A stretch of DNA of 64,000 nucleotides, from assembly GCA_002842045.1 (NCBI GenBank), contig PHBX01000009.1, positions 1 to 64,000 on the forward strand, written 5' to 3'. The notes under the pieces are model-generated. The model saw only the letters and a program-made list of their open reading frames with translations. It searched no databases and was not told the DNA's origin. The stretch is from Chloroflexi bacterium HGW-Chloroflexi-3 (GTDB lineage Bacteria > Chloroflexota > Anaerolineae > Anaerolineales > Anaerolineaceae). Position numbers and translations under genes: made by a program. How positions within the stretch are numbered: the stretch's first letter is position 1; every line of letters begins with the position of its first letter. This document shows positions 30,052-41,132 of this stretch, in pieces.

Positions 30052-32490
30052 GTGGCACAAAAACCCCGATCCAGCAGCAATAAAACAAGTTCAAGATCGT
30101 CATCCCGCACAGTGAAAAGCGCATCACGATCAAAAACCCCTTCCATTTCCAGAACAAGAGCAAAATCCCGCAAATCCCGCTCTTCTTTAAAATCAAGCTG
30201 GCAATGGAATAATATATCCAATGAAAGAAAACTGGATATCCTGGGTATTTTTCTTGCACTTGTTGGATTCCTGACCATTCTTTCCTTATTAACTTCCCAA
30301 CGAGGAACGGTGACCAACTGGTGGATTGAATCCATTTCCCAGGTTGCTGGCTGGGGAACTTTTGTTTTACCATTGGCTTTGTTGGTAGTAGGAATCTGGC
30401 TGGTATTGAGAAATATTGAAAAATTTCCACTGCTTTCCGCAGAAAGAATCACCGGCATCGTTCTGCTCTATCTTAATCTACTTTCCTGGCTGCATTTATT
30501 TTCAGCCGGCGGGTGGGAGACAGCCAAAGCTGGTCAGGGTGGTGGTTATATAGGTGCATTTTTTGAGACCTCATTGATCAAAGGTTTAGGTAATGCAGGG
30601 GCTGTGATTGTGATTTCTGCATGGTTATTAATTGCATTGGGACTCACCCTTGACCTATCCATACCTGATATATTTCGGAAAATTCAACCCGTCTGGGAAA
30701 AATTTCAGGCAGATCGTAAAATTCGTCAGGCTGCCAGAGAACGAGCCCAACGTTTGGAAAAGTTGCATCCATCCAAATTGTCTGCTTCGCTTGAAATAGA
30801 AGAATTAATGCAGGATGATTTTATTCCTCTGGAACATCCAGTGCCTGCCCTGCATAAATCAGAAAAACCTGCCCAGATTTCACCCCAACCGTCTGGTGCT
30901 CAAAAAATCACACCAGCGACTTCAACTCAAACCCATCAGGCAACACCATCAGCAGCAAATGCATCCCGCTTACAACCGTCTGTTACCCAGGATGCCAGTG
31001 CTGGCCAATGGAAATTACCCGATATAAAAACCATTCTTGACCCGGCAACAATTGTTAGCATTGAAAGCAACATCGATAAAGAACGGGCTGCTTTAATTGA
31101 AGAAACCCTCACCTCTTTTGGTGCTCCTTCCAAAATCGTTGAGATCAAACGCGGACCCACCATTACCCAGTTTGGAGTGGAGCCATTGTTTGTTGAAACC
31201 CGTGCTGGGCGAACCCGCGTTCGAGTCTCCAAGATTGCCAACCTGGCGGATGATCTGGCCCTGGCATTGGCAGCCCCCAGAATCCGTATTCAGGCACCGG
31301 TTCCGGGACACAGCTATGTCGGAATTGAGGTGCCAAATTCCGAATCCAACCGGGTTACTTTGGTAGAAATAATCGATAACAAGAGTTTCAACCAGAAGAA
31401 ATCTCCTTTGAAAATTGCTTTGGGCATGAATGTGTCCGGTGAACCAGTTTCATCCGATCTGACAGGTCTTCCGCATCTGTTGATTGCCGGCACCACCGGA
31501 TCTGGTAAATCCGTGTGTGTAAATTCGATTCTCTGCTGTCTATTGCTCAATAACTCTCCAGCCAATTTACGCCTGATTATGGTGGACCCGAAACGGGTGG
31601 AGTTGACTGGCTATAATGGTATTCCTCATCTGCTATCTCCAGTGATTACAGATACCGAAAAAGTAGTTGGGGCATTGCAATGGGTACAACGGGAAATGGA
31701 CGCCCGTTACCACCGCTTTTCTCAGGTGGGTACCCGCAATATTGCAGAATACAACAAATCACAATTGGATAAATTCCCATACATGGTGGTGGTGATTGAC
31801 GAGCTAGCCGATCTGATGATGCTTGCCCCGGATGAAACCGAACGCGCTCTCACCCGTCTGGCGCAGCTTGCCCGTGCAACCGGCATTCATCTGATCCTGG
31901 CGACGCAACGCCCCTCCACGGATGTTGTCACGGGCCTGATCAAAGCTAACTTCCCTGCGCGTATTGCCTTTGCCGTGGCTTCCGGAATCGATAGCCGCGT
32001 CATCCTCGACCAACCAGGTGCAGAACGCTTGCTCGGACGCGGTGATATGCTCTTCCAGGCACCGGATGCGGCTGCCCCTGTGCGTTTGCAGGGTGTCTTC
32101 ATCACAGAACAGGAGATTGCCCGCACAGTGGACTATTGGCGTTTACAGGCAATGAATGTTCAGGCAGCCACGCCTGTCACGCAGAGAAGCGATCAGGAAA
32201 CACCTGCTTTCATGTCTGATAGTCCTGCAAAACAGGTTCCACTGTTTGAAGATATGGAAAATAGCGACGCCGATCCTTTGTTAAAAGAAGCCATTGAGAT
32301 TGTCCGCAAAGAAGGTAAGGCTTCCATTACCATGCTACAACGCAAATTGCGAATCGGCTATACCCGGGCTGCCAGAATGGTCGATGAATTGGAAGACAAA
32401 GGCATCATCAGTCCACCATTAACCCATTCAAATGTGCGTGATGTCCTCGATTATGGAGCCGAAACAACCAATGCTACCGATGGTGAGTAA
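30052..32490 (+). CDS. ftsK: FtsK/SpoIIIE DNA translocase
   Basis: PHLLIAGTTGSGKSVCVN, DELADLMMLA, C-terminal gamma-like winged helix; GTG start proposed at 30052. Confidence 0.95.
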   Translation: MAQKPRSSSNKTSSRSSSRTVKSASRSKTPSISRTRAKSRKSRSSLKSSWQWNNISNERKLDILGIFLALVGFLTILSLLTSQRGTVTNWWIESISQVAGWGTFVLPLALLVVGIWLVLRNIEKFPLLSAERITGIVLLYLNLLSWLHLFSAGGWETAKAGQGGGYIGAFFETSLIKGLGNAGAVIVISAWLLIALGLTLDLSIPDIFRKIQPVWEKFQADRKIRQAARERAQRLEKLHPSKLSASLEIEELMQDDFIPLEHPVPALHKSEKPAQISPQPSGAQKITPATSTQTHQATPSAANASRLQPSVTQDASAGQWKLPDIKTILDPATIVSIESNIDKERAALIEETLTSFGAPSKIVEIKRGPTITQFGVEPLFVETRAGRTRVRVSKIANLADDLALALAAPRIRIQAPVPGHSYVGIEVPNSESNRVTLVEIIDNKSFNQKKSPLKIALGMNVSGEPVSSDLTGLPHLLIAGTTGSGKSVCVNSILCCLLLNNSPANLRLIMVDPKRVELTGYNGIPHLLSPVITDTEKVVGALQWVQREMDARYHRFSQVGTRNIAEYNKSQLDKFPYMVVVIDELADLMMLAPDETERALTRLAQLARATGIHLILATQRPSTDVVTGLIKANFPARIAFAVASGIDSRVILDQPGAERLLGRGDMLFQAPDAAAPVRLQGVFITEQEIARTVDYWRLQAMNVQAATPVTQRSDQETPAFMSDSPAKQVPLFEDMENSDADPLLKEAIEIVRKEGKASITMLQRKLRIGYTRAARMVDELEDKGIISPPLTHSNVRDVLDYGAETTNATDGE

Positions 32491-32497
32491 TTTCGTT

Positions 32498-32695
32498 GGT
32501 GCATTGCACTTAGCGATTAACATCACCATCCCATCCCGAAATACAATCCCCATTATCAATAATCCAAAAGTGCATTGCACCTTGTGTAAAAGGATGCTGG
32601 CTTAGGGAAAGGTGCAATGCACTTCTGGAGGGTTGATAGATAAGGTATTCTGCTAATGATCGTGTGATCTGGTTAATCGTTAAGTGCAATGCACC
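32498..32695. repeat. Nested inverted-repeat element with four GTGCAWTGCAC cores
   Basis: Outer arms 32498-32521/32672-32695 (24 nt, 1 mismatch); inner arms 32568-32583/32609-32624 (16 nt perfect). Confidence 0.85.
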
Positions 32696-32768
32696 GAGTA
32701 AAGGAAGGTGAGTTGTCTGATTTGGCGTACTCCATTTAGACCTTCACCTCAAGTTCCAAATAAATAAA

Positions 32769-32806
32769 AGCAGGCCTAATAATCTTATTGGATCGTTGAG
32801 CCTGCT
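32769..32806 (-). terminator. metK terminator
   Basis: Minus strand AGCAGGC...GCCTGCT followed by TTTATTTATTT. Confidence 0.65.
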
Positions 32807-32830
32807 GTGTTTACTTATTCTACTCAGAAA

Positions 32831-34042
32831 CTAAATCCCAGCTGCTTCCTTTAGTTCTGCTACCTTATTGGTTCGTTCCCAGGTCAGGTCAAGATCATCA
32901 CGTCCGAAATGTCCGTAAGCAGCAATCTGCTGGTAAATTGGTTTGCGCAAATCGAGATCGCGAATGATCGCACCCGGGCGCAAATCGAATACTTCTTCAA
33001 TCGCCTTTGCTATATCATCATCCGGAATAACACCGGTGCCAAAGGTTTCTACATTGATGCTGAGCGGATGCGCTACACCAATGGCATACGCCACCTGAAT
33101 TTCACAGCGTTCAGCCAGACCTGCAGCTACCACATTTTTTGCCACCCAACGGGCTGCATAGGCTGCCGAGCGATCAACCTTCGTCGGGTCTTTTCCTGAG
33201 AAGGCTCCGCCACCATGACGACCCATGCCACCGTAGGTATCCACAATGATCTTTCGACCTGTAACACCAGCATCTCCCATAGGTCCACCGATCACAAAAC
33301 GACCGGTTGGGTTCACATAAGTATTAACCTTGCCATTCAGTAATTCAGCAGGAATGACTGGATCGATCACATGCTCAATGATGGCTGCGCGGATTTCTTC
33401 CTGAGAAATATCAGGGGCATGCTGGGTACTGATCAAAACGGTATCCACTCTGGCGGGTCGTCCGAGATGGTATTCCACTGTCACCTGACTTTTTCCATCT
33501 GGACGTAACCAGGGCAATGTGCCATTCTTACGAACTTCGCTCAATCGACGGGTTAATTTATGCGCCAGATAAATAGGCATTGGCATGAGCACATCGGTTT
33601 CATTACAGGCGAAACCGAACATCATACCCTGATCGCCAGCGCCAATCTGTTCGATTTCTTCATCAGTCACTTCACCTGTTTTGGCTTCCAAAGCTTTATC
33701 AACTCCCATGGCGATATCACCGGATTGTTGGGCAATGGCTGCCTGTACAGCGCATGTATTTCCATCAAAGCCTTTTCTGCTGTCATCATAACCAATTTCT
33801 GTTACCACTTTGCGTACCAATTTATCAAAATCGACAAAGGTGTTGGTGGTAATTTCACCCAACAGCATCACGAAACCTGTTTTGGTTGCTACTTCACAGG
33901 CTACGCGAGAACGGGGATCGTCTGTCAGACAGGCATCCACTACAGCATCACTGATTTGATCACAGATCTTATCAGGGTGACCTTCGGTCACTGATTCGGA
34001 AGTAAATAGGTACTTCGGCGAATTCATAAACGTTGTATTCAT
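32831..34042 (-). CDS. metK: S-adenosylmethionine synthetase
   Basis: [60 protein letters not shown]; start at ATG 34042 with GGAGG SD. Confidence 0.97.
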   Translation of the reverse strand: MNTTFMNSPKYLFTSESVTEGHPDKICDQISDAVVDACLTDDPRSRVACEVATKTGFVMLLGEITTNTFVDFDKLVRKVVTEIGYDDSRKGFDGNTCAVQAAIAQQSGDIAMGVDKALEAKTGEVTDEEIEQIGAGDQGMMFGFACNETDVLMPMPIYLAHKLTRRLSEVRKNGTLPWLRPDGKSQVTVEYHLGRPARVDTVLISTQHAPDISQEEIRAAIIEHVIDPVIPAELLNGKVNTYVNPTGRFVIGGPMGDAGVTGRKIIVDTYGGMGRHGGGAFSGKDPTKVDRSAAYAARWVAKNVVAAGLAERCEIQVAYAIGVAHPLSINVETFGTGVIPDDDIAKAIEEVFDLRPGAIIRDLDLRKPIYQQIAAYGHFGRDDLDLTWERTNKVAELKEAAGI

Positions 34043-34063
34043 TAACTTGTTAAACCTCCATTT

Positions 34064-34096
34064 ATAAAAATTGCCCCTCTTTTCGGTGAGGGGCAA
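34064..34096 (-). terminator. Riboswitch expression-platform terminator
   Basis: Minus strand TTGCCCCTC-ACCGAAAA-GAGGGGCAA-TTTTT. Confidence 0.85.
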
Positions 34097-34120
34097 TCCA
34101 TTGTTTATGGATATCATTCC

Positions 34121-34228
34121 CTCTCATCTTCCAGATCATTCTGTCGGAATTGGCACCTTAAAAAACGGTTAAGTCTTTTGGTTGCCGAGGCTTCATCGGG
34201 CCGTTCCCTCCGCCTCTCTGGATAAGAG
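34121..34228 (-). ncRNA. SAM-I (S-box) riboswitch
   Basis: Minus strand CTCTTATCCAGAGAGGCGGAGGGAACGGCCCGATGAAGCCTCGGCAACC...AAGGTGCCAATTCC...GATGAGAG. Confidence 0.96.
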
Positions 34229-34436
34229 TACCGCTAGTGGGGCTACACACTAACGCTAAAAGTTTATCATAATGGAATATTGATGTCAAATGTTTTTTAT
34301 TAATTGGAGATTTCTTGTCTGAATATCACCCTATTAATCATCTTTCTCCATCCAGATTTATCAATACCAATTCATGCATTCGCTTCTACTGCTGTACTAT
34401 AATAAATTCAGGTTTCACAACAGAATTGGAAATAAT

Positions 34437-35195
34437 ATGACAAAAAATTATCTAATTGATATGGATGGTGTACTGGTACGGGGAAGAACAATGATCCCCG
34501 GGGCTGATCAATTCCTGGAACGATTAAGAGCAGCTGATGCTAAATTTTTAGTTTTGACAAATAATTCACGCTTCACCCCTAGAGATCTATCCTATCGTTT
34601 AACCATGGCAGGCTTGCACATACCTCATGAATCGATCTTTACTTCTGCGCTGGCAACGGCCTTTTTCCTTAAATCACAACGACCGGAAGGCAAGGCCTTT
34701 GTGATTGGTGAAAGTGGCATGACCACAGCCCTGCACGATGTTGGTTATATCATCACCGAACACAATCCGGATTATGTTGTCCTGGCGGAAACAGAGACTC
34801 TCAATCAGGATCTTTTCACAAAAGCTATTCAATTAGTAATCAATGGTGCGCGATTCATCGCTACCAATCCCGATCCAAGCGGACCATCCGAGAAGGGAAT
34901 TGTTCCCGGTGCAGGAGCTCTGGCTGCTATGATTGAATCTGCCAGCGGTAAAAAAGCTTTTTATGTAGGCAAACCCAATCCCTTGATGATGCGGACAGCC
35001 ATCAAATACCTGGGAGTTCATTCCGAGGATACCGTCATGGTGGGTGACAGGATGGATACAGATATCGTTGCAGGTGTTCAGAGTGGCATGGGAACAATTC
35101 TGGTCTTATCCGGCATCACCCGCCGGGAAGATATCGATCATTTCCCCTATTTGCCAACCCATATCTATGAATCAGTAGCTGATATCTACCCTTAA
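34437..35195 (+). CDS. HAD-family hydrolase (NagD-like)
   Basis: [58 protein letters not shown]. Confidence 0.92.
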   Translation: MTKNYLIDMDGVLVRGRTMIPGADQFLERLRAADAKFLVLTNNSRFTPRDLSYRLTMAGLHIPHESIFTSALATAFFLKSQRPEGKAFVIGESGMTTALHDVGYIITEHNPDYVVLAETETLNQDLFTKAIQLVINGARFIATNPDPSGPSEKGIVPGAGALAAMIESASGKKAFYVGKPNPLMMRTAIKYLGVHSEDTVMVGDRMDTDIVAGVQSGMGTILVLSGITRREDIDHFPYLPTHIYESVADIYP

Positions 35196-35232
35196 AACCA
35201 AAAGACAATCTTTTTAGAAAAGTAACGTTTTT

Positions 35233-36153
35233 TTATTCGTCTTTTTTGATGGTAAATGTATCGAAATCCCTGGCAACTATCGTATTCGGGAAGACAGCCT
35301 GGGCTTCTGCCAATATATCCCGTTCGCGATATCTTCGTGACAGGTGCGTCAGGATAAGTTGCTTCACATTGGCGCGCACTGCCAATTGCGCACTTTGACG
35401 GGCTGTCATATGTCCAAATTGCTGTGCCATCTCAGCCTCTGATTCCAAGTATGTAGCTTCAGTAACCAACGCGTCCGCCTGATCGCAATAAGTCACCAGC
35501 GAATCTGTTTCAGCTACATCACCCAGCACAACCATGCGGGTACCGGCTTTATACTCCCCCAATACCTGTTCTGGCTGGATTTTTCGACCATCCGGTAATG
35601 TCACCGCTTTGCCATTCACCAGATCTCTGCGCCATGGTCCGGATGGAATGCCCAATTCTTCGGCTTTTTCGGGGAGAAACGGGCATCTTCCTTTTTCCTG
35701 GAATAAATATCCATAATTATCTGGCCCACGGTGTTGGACAGGTAATGCCGTGATATTAAATTCACCTTCCTCGATAAAAACACCTTCCTCAATGGGGACC
35801 AGCGCCAGATTAAAGGAAGTTTGATTTCCACGCAGTACCACACCATAAATCAAATCATGAACGCGACTTAAAGCAGCTTTTCCACCGTATATTTCCAGGT
35901 TATCAATGGTCTCCCAACGCAATAAAGTGGAAAGCAAGCCTGCCAACCCCAAAATATGATCAAGATGACCATGGGTGATTAAAATGCGATTAAGGCGTTT
36001 AAACCCAATTCCCGCCTGTAAAATCTGTCTCTGTGTGCCTTCCCCGCAATCAATTAAGAAACGGAACTCATCATGTTTCACCAAAACGGATGGTAAATTT
36101 CGATTTATTGAAGGTGCAGAAGCGGAAGTTCCTAGAAAAACAAGTTCAAACAA
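35233..36153 (-). CDS. rnz: Ribonuclease Z
   Basis: ELVFLGTSASAPS, ILITHGHLDHILGL, GHMTARQSAQLA, LILTHLSRRY. Confidence 0.95.
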   Translation of the reverse strand: MFELVFLGTSASAPSINRNLPSVLVKHDEFRFLIDCGEGTQRQILQAGIGFKRLNRILITHGHLDHILGLAGLLSTLLRWETIDNLEIYGGKAALSRVHDLIYGVVLRGNQTSFNLALVPIEEGVFIEEGEFNITALPVQHRGPDNYGYLFQEKGRCPFLPEKAEELGIPSGPWRRDLVNGKAVTLPDGRKIQPEQVLGEYKAGTRMVVLGDVAETDSLVTYCDQADALVTEATYLESEAEMAQQFGHMTARQSAQLAVRANVKQLILTHLSRRYRERDILAEAQAVFPNTIVARDFDTFTIKKDE

Positions 36154-36387
36154 TAGAAGATCCTTTCTTTCGTCTCTATTTTACCTTATCTCATCGGTTT
36201 AATTAATTTTCGCTAATCCCGGGATTTTGATACACGAAATCCGAAATTTATGACATAATCATAATGACAGGTTTTTCGAATTTAATTGATTTGAAATTTG
36301 CTGTCAGATCATTACAATATATATTAATAGTAGTGATTTCTGTTCGTATGAACGACCTGAACAGATCATGATAAGAATGGAGGAATC

Positions 36388-36873
36388 ATGGAAATCCTAT
36401 CCGTGACGGTGGAAAAACCTGAGGAGATTAATTTCGTTTTAGGACAATCACATTTCATAAAAACTGTGGAGGATGTGCATGAAGCCCTCGTCTCCAGTGT
36501 TCCGGGTATACAATTCGGATTTGCATTTTGTGAAGCATCTGGAAAGTGTTTAATACGCTATACAGGCACCAATGATGAAATGATTGAATTAGCCAAAATG
36601 AATGCCCTCAAAATTGGAGCTGGGCATACCTTCATTCTATTTTTAGGACCTGGATTCTTTCCCATCAATGTATTACATCCGCTTGAGCGTGTACCCGAGA
36701 TTGTGACGCTTTTCTGTGCCACTGCCAATCCCACCGAAGTCGTGATAGCAGAAACAGAGAACGGTCGTGGAATTCTGGGTGTGATTGATGGTTCCAGTCC
36801 AAAAGGGATTGAAGGAGAGGAAGACATCGCCTGGCGAAAAGGATTCCTGCGAACGATTGGATACAAACTCTAA
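36388..36873 (+). CDS. Adenosine-specific kinase-like (DUF355) protein
   Basis: FVLGQSHFIKTVEDVHEAL, HTFILFLGPGFFPINVL, CATANPTEVVIAETENGRGILGVIDG. Confidence 0.85.
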   Translation: MEILSVTVEKPEEINFVLGQSHFIKTVEDVHEALVSSVPGIQFGFAFCEASGKCLIRYTGTNDEMIELAKMNALKIGAGHTFILFLGPGFFPINVLHPLERVPEIVTLFCATANPTEVVIAETENGRGILGVIDGSSPKGIEGEEDIAWRKGFLRTIGYKL

Positions 36874-36943
36874 TCAAGGAACGAATGATCTATTTTTTTC
36901 GTCTTTATTAATGATCTTTGCTATTGATTGAAGGAGAGAAGAA

Positions 36944-37903
36944 ATGCGCAAATCAATTTTAAAAACTGTTCTATTTGTTATGATCTTATCTGTGCTCAGT
37001 GCCTGTACATTACCACTCACACAGGCAACCCCGCCAGCAGTATCCGACGAGGAAATGGCGACCCGCGTGGCAAAAATATTAACGGAGATGCCCCAACCTA
37101 CCCAGGGACTACCAACCGCCGAATTACCCCCTCTAAATACCCCGGAACCAGATCCGACCTTAGCAGAAGAGGTCGTTGAAACTGTTACTGAAGCTGCTAC
37201 TTCACAGCCAGAACAACCGACGGTCACACAACAACCCACTGCCACCAGTGACGCGGTGCCTACGGTAGCCGTTACAGCCAATCCAGCTTTCACACCCCCA
37301 GCCGATGATCCCCGCAGCAAACTGGGTTCACCCAGCTGGACTGATAATATGGACAAAGATACCTATTGGCCAACTGGTGAGGATAAATACACTGCAATCG
37401 ATTTCAAGGATGGTCAACTACGCCTGACCGGGTTAACCACCACCGATGGATGGCGTCTGGCTGCTACTGAACAAATAGCCAATTTTTATTTAGAAGCAAC
37501 CATCAGTACCGGAACGTGTGCTGGTACCGACCGATATGGTTTGATGTATCGAGTACCGGTTGCTCGCGAAGCCAACAAAGGTTATTTATTGGGCGTATCC
37601 TGTGATGGAAAATATAGCCTGCGAGAATGGGATGCAACCCTGGGCAGTAAGGGCACAATGACCACTCATATCAACTGGACAGCTTCGAATGCTATTCAAG
37701 CTGGCAGCAACAAAATGAACAAAGTCGGCATCATGGCAGTGGGCGATCGCATGATCATCTATATTAATGGTGTCATGATCAATGAAGTCAAGGATGCAAC
37801 TTTTCCAGAAGGTAGCTTTGGTTTGTTTGTTGGTGCCCGTGAAACCACCAATTTCACCATCTCAGTGGATGAAGTCAGCTATTGGAAGAATCCAACCCCA
37901 TAA
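36944..37903 (+). CDS. Lipoprotein with Pro/Thr-rich linker and LamG-like C-terminal domain
   Basis: Lipobox LSAC; PT-rich linker; YLEATISTG...DRYGLMYR...INGVMINEVKDATFPEGSFGLFVGA. Confidence 0.65.
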   Translation: MRKSILKTVLFVMILSVLSACTLPLTQATPPAVSDEEMATRVAKILTEMPQPTQGLPTAELPPLNTPEPDPTLAEEVVETVTEAATSQPEQPTVTQQPTATSDAVPTVAVTANPAFTPPADDPRSKLGSPSWTDNMDKDTYWPTGEDKYTAIDFKDGQLRLTGLTTTDGWRLAATEQIANFYLEATISTGTCAGTDRYGLMYRVPVAREANKGYLLGVSCDGKYSLREWDATLGSKGTMTTHINWTASNAIQAGSNKMNKVGIMAVGDRMIIYINGVMINEVKDATFPEGSFGLFVGARETTNFTISVDEVSYWKNPTP

Positions 37904-37925
37904 CTGAAAAAAATCAGGATTGATG

Positions 37926-37956
37926 CAGGCGGTCTGATGGATCGCCTGTTTTTTAT
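37926..37956. terminator. Terminator between convergent genes
   Basis: CAGGCG-11-CGCCTG-TTTTTTATT. Confidence 0.75.
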
Positions 37957-38663
37957 TCGATCGCTTTAATCACTTCAATACCATTTAATGCCATGTGATA
38001 CAGGAAAAATTCATGCATCAAATCTCCAGGGTGCGCATAAGCGCCAACTTCTTTTGCTAACGCCATGGACATTTCATACGTCTGCACACAATTCTCGGGG
38101 ACTAAGACATTTCTTTTCATCTGTCTTTCATTGGCATCCAACCTTAAAAACATGGCTAACTGATAAGTACACAAATCACTGCAATCTCCCACAACAATGT
38201 AATTCTCCACTCCCGTGTGATCCAGTACCCATTGTTGCAAATCATGGTGCAGCCCGCTGGCAATTGAATTTTTCTCCAAAATCATCATTTGATTAAAAAA
38301 GGGCAATTGCCGGATTTCATCCACGGTTTCGGATTCTTCTGTCCCACGAATACAATGGGGTGGCCAGGCACCAAACTCTTCAGCATCAGGTTCATGGGTA
38401 TCCTGACTTAGGATGATGTGCCGAATACCTGCATCCCAGGCGCGTTCCATTAATACAACAATTGGATCCACAATACCAGCTACCCTTGGGCTGGCTAAAG
38501 GGCCAATGAAACAGAAACCTTTTATGACATCCACGCTGATGATAGCGGTTTTTTCAGGATTGACGACCAGATCTTTGAGTTTCTTCGTTGGCAAGTTCTG
38601 AATCCAGTCATCCAGATGAGCCAAAAACGATAGTGTTTCCTTTTGGTTTACTACGGATACCAT
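37953..38663 (-). CDS. Isochorismatase/nicotinamidase-like cysteine hydrolase
   Basis: AIISVDVIKGFCFIGPLASPRV, ILSQDTHEPDAEEF, YIVVGDCSDLCTYQLAMFLR; start uncertain. Confidence 0.85.
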   Translation of the reverse strand: MVSVVNQKETLSFLAHLDDWIQNLPTKKLKDLVVNPEKTAIISVDVIKGFCFIGPLASPRVAGIVDPIVVLMERAWDAGIRHIILSQDTHEPDAEEFGAWPPHCIRGTEESETVDEIRQLPFFNQMMILEKNSIASGLHHDLQQWVLDHTGVENYIVVGDCSDLCTYQLAMFLRLDANERQMKRNVLVPENCVQTYEMSMALAKEVGAYAHPGDLMHEFFLYHMALNGIEVIKAIE

Positions 38664-38723
38664 TTTAACCTCCATACTGAAATACCAGACAATCAGCCTG
38701 GTATTAATCATATTAAATTGTTG

Positions 38724-41132
38724 TTAAGGTAATGACCAGACAATAAACTTTTCAGAATTCCATCCAAATAAGTAGCGACCATTCTTGGAAAATTCAATCA
38801 TTTCCAGATTTGTAGCATCCAGGGAAACACGCTGGGCACCAAATTTTACATCCCAAACACGTAAGACTCCATTTTGATCCAAAACTGCAATCAACTCTGA
38901 TGTAGGAGAAATACTGATGGATTTAACTGCGAAGGAAAACTTATCGAATTGGTGCGTTTCTTTTTGACTTGCAAAGTCAAACAATTGAACGATAATCTGT
39001 TGGTTAAATCTTTGTTCTACGGCAACCCAATCTCCATCGGGAGAAATTTCAAATTTTGGTACCCGGCAATTCTCATCCTCACAAACTGCTGGGAAATCAA
39101 CCACTTTTTGATCCTGGAAGATATTCCAGATGGTCAATTGCACATCATTTTGTTCAGCATCTGTTTCGATGCCAATCACTTCCCAATTAGCAGAAAGTCC
39201 ATAATCAGGTGCTGCCAGATCCGGTTTATCGTCAACCCCTCCAAACCCATTATAAATTTCACCTGTATCAAGTCTTCGTAATGACACGCCACCGGTATCT
39301 GCTTCGAGCATCACCAGACGATCATCAGCGAAAAGTACACCGGCATTGGAACCCAATTCAAATTGGTATAAAGGTGTTGCATCCAGCGTATCCACACCTA
39401 CCAGACTTCCACTCATTCCAGCAGCCAATATCCAGCCATTTTCACTGAATTTGACATCAAATCCCTGCGGAGAATTTGCTTCAGCTGCGATTGCTTTTAA
39501 TTCATCGACATTGATTTCATATAATCCACGGGAAAGCCCTGTGGGAATATCAAATATGCTGATTAATCCAAACGCACCAGCAGCGATCGTACTACCATCC
39601 GGGGAATAATCCACTGAGATCGTCCTGGGGAAATTGTTGCCTGCATAGACTCTATTAACTGCATTCCCATCGAACACAAAACTTTTATCCAGTGTACCGA
39701 TCTTCAGGTTCCATAAATACACAGTAAAATCATCGGCCGCACTTACCAGGTAATTTCCATCCATTGAAATAACCATATCTGTAATATTGGATGAATGCCC
39801 ACTCAACTCAAACAATTGACTACCATCGGCAGTGTTAAAGACAGTTATTGTCTCACCATCAGCGAATGCCACCCGGTTCCCATCCAGAGATGTAACCAGA
39901 GCATCCTGGAATTCTCTTTGTAGCTTTATTTGTAAACCACCAACATTTTCAGCGTGTATGGCTTTGTCACTGAGCGCTACCAGTGGGGTTGCTGTCGGAA
40001 TCATTGTCGCTGTTGAGGTCGGCAGTGGTGTTGTTGATGCTGTTGGAGCAAAAGTGGCGGTCATTGTCACTTCTGGTTGAACAACCAGCACCTGCGTCGC
40101 TGTGATGGATGGAACTCTTCCTGTAAATTTGGAAGAGTTTAAAATTACAAAAACCGCTGCCACACATAGAACTCCAATCAGAATAAATAGTCCTGAAACC
40201 AGGATGACCATATTGCGATCTTTTTTCTTACGCCTGCGTTCGAATTCTTCAACACCACTTTTGATGACAACATCTTCCACCAATTCATCTTCTTGCATTA
40301 ACGTTCGAATTCGACCTGTATCTTCCTCAGACACATCTGGTGTGTTGATCAGGGTCGGTGAGTCCTCTGTGAATCCTAAATCAAAAGCCGTTAACTCATC
40401 GTCCGTGACTTCCAAACCCGTTTCATCAGAATCAGAATATAAGTCGAATGATCGGTCCTCTCCTTCGCTTTTTTCCAACCCAAAGTCAAAATCCTCATCA
40501 AATTCAAAGGCTTTTTCACCTGGAAGATCTATTTGTTCATCTTGAAATAAGGTGGAGAGATCTGGTTCAAATTCCAACTCTGCTGGTTGGGTTTCATCCA
40601 TTGGTTCGTCAAAAACAAACCTAACCGGTTCTTCTTCAATCATATCCTCAACAAACACCTGAGAAAATTCGGGTATAACTTCAGTTTCACTCTCTTCTTT
40701 AAAAGGAGCAATCTCTTCTTCATTTTTCCGTAGATCAATTACTTCATCAAAATCCGAAACCTCGGAAACAATGAATGAACCATCAAAACCAATGATAGCA
40801 CCTGTATGTCCGGTCCGTTCTGGCATAGAAGGATCAAAAGTAGCACCTTCCTTAAAAGGAGCTACAGAAGGAGCTTGCTCTGTATCCAGATCTATTTTTT
40901 CTTGCAGTTTTTGAATGGCAATTTTGGTAATTCTGCTGTTTGGATTTTCCATCTGACAGGCTAAAAGAACTTTCATTCTGTCACTATCCGAAGAAAGCGT
41001 TTCCGCTAACCACATCCAGGCCATTTCATTGGTGGGTTCGTTTCGGATGATTTCAAAAATCATCTTGCGTGCTTCATCTAATTTTGACGCCCGAATTAAG
41101 GCAATAGCTTCATAAAGCATTTTTGATGACAT
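38724..41132 (-). CDS. Membrane-spanning WD40-repeat protein with N-terminal TPR-like region and acidic linker
   Basis: WD-type repeats (SGHSSNITDMVISMDGNYLVSAADDFTVYLWNL), single TM MVILVSGLFILIGVLCVAAVFVIL. Confidence 0.75.
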   Translation of the reverse strand: MSSKMLYEAIALIRASKLDEARKMIFEIIRNEPTNEMAWMWLAETLSSDSDRMKVLLACQMENPNSRITKIAIQKLQEKIDLDTEQAPSVAPFKEGATFDPSMPERTGHTGAIIGFDGSFIVSEVSDFDEVIDLRKNEEEIAPFKEESETEVIPEFSQVFVEDMIEEEPVRFVFDEPMDETQPAELEFEPDLSTLFQDEQIDLPGEKAFEFDEDFDFGLEKSEGEDRSFDLYSDSDETGLEVTDDELTAFDLGFTEDSPTLINTPDVSEEDTGRIRTLMQEDELVEDVVIKSGVEEFERRRKKKDRNMVILVSGLFILIGVLCVAAVFVILNSSKFTGRVPSITATQVLVVQPEVTMTATFAPTASTTPLPTSTATMIPTATPLVALSDKAIHAENVGGLQIKLQREFQDALVTSLDGNRVAFADGETITVFNTADGSQLFELSGHSSNITDMVISMDGNYLVSAADDFTVYLWNLKIGTLDKSFVFDGNAVNRVYAGNNFPRTISVDYSPDGSTIAAGAFGLISIFDIPTGLSRGLYEINVDELKAIAAEANSPQGFDVKFSENGWILAAGMSGSLVGVDTLDATPLYQFELGSNAGVLFADDRLVMLEADTGGVSLRRLDTGEIYNGFGGVDDKPDLAAPDYGLSANWEVIGIETDAEQNDVQLTIWNIFQDQKVVDFPAVCEDENCRVPKFEISPDGDWVAVEQRFNQQIIVQLFDFASQKETHQFDKFSFAVKSISISPTSELIAVLDQNGVLRVWDVKFGAQRVSLDATNLEMIEFSKNGRYLFGWNSEKFIVWSLP

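Noticed and set aside
33560-33994. 144-aa plus-strand ORF opposite metK
   Set aside because: Antisense shadow of a highly conserved gene
40102-40545. 147-aa Ser-rich plus-strand ORF opposite the WD40 gene
   Set aside because: Composition mirrors the acidic linker read antisense
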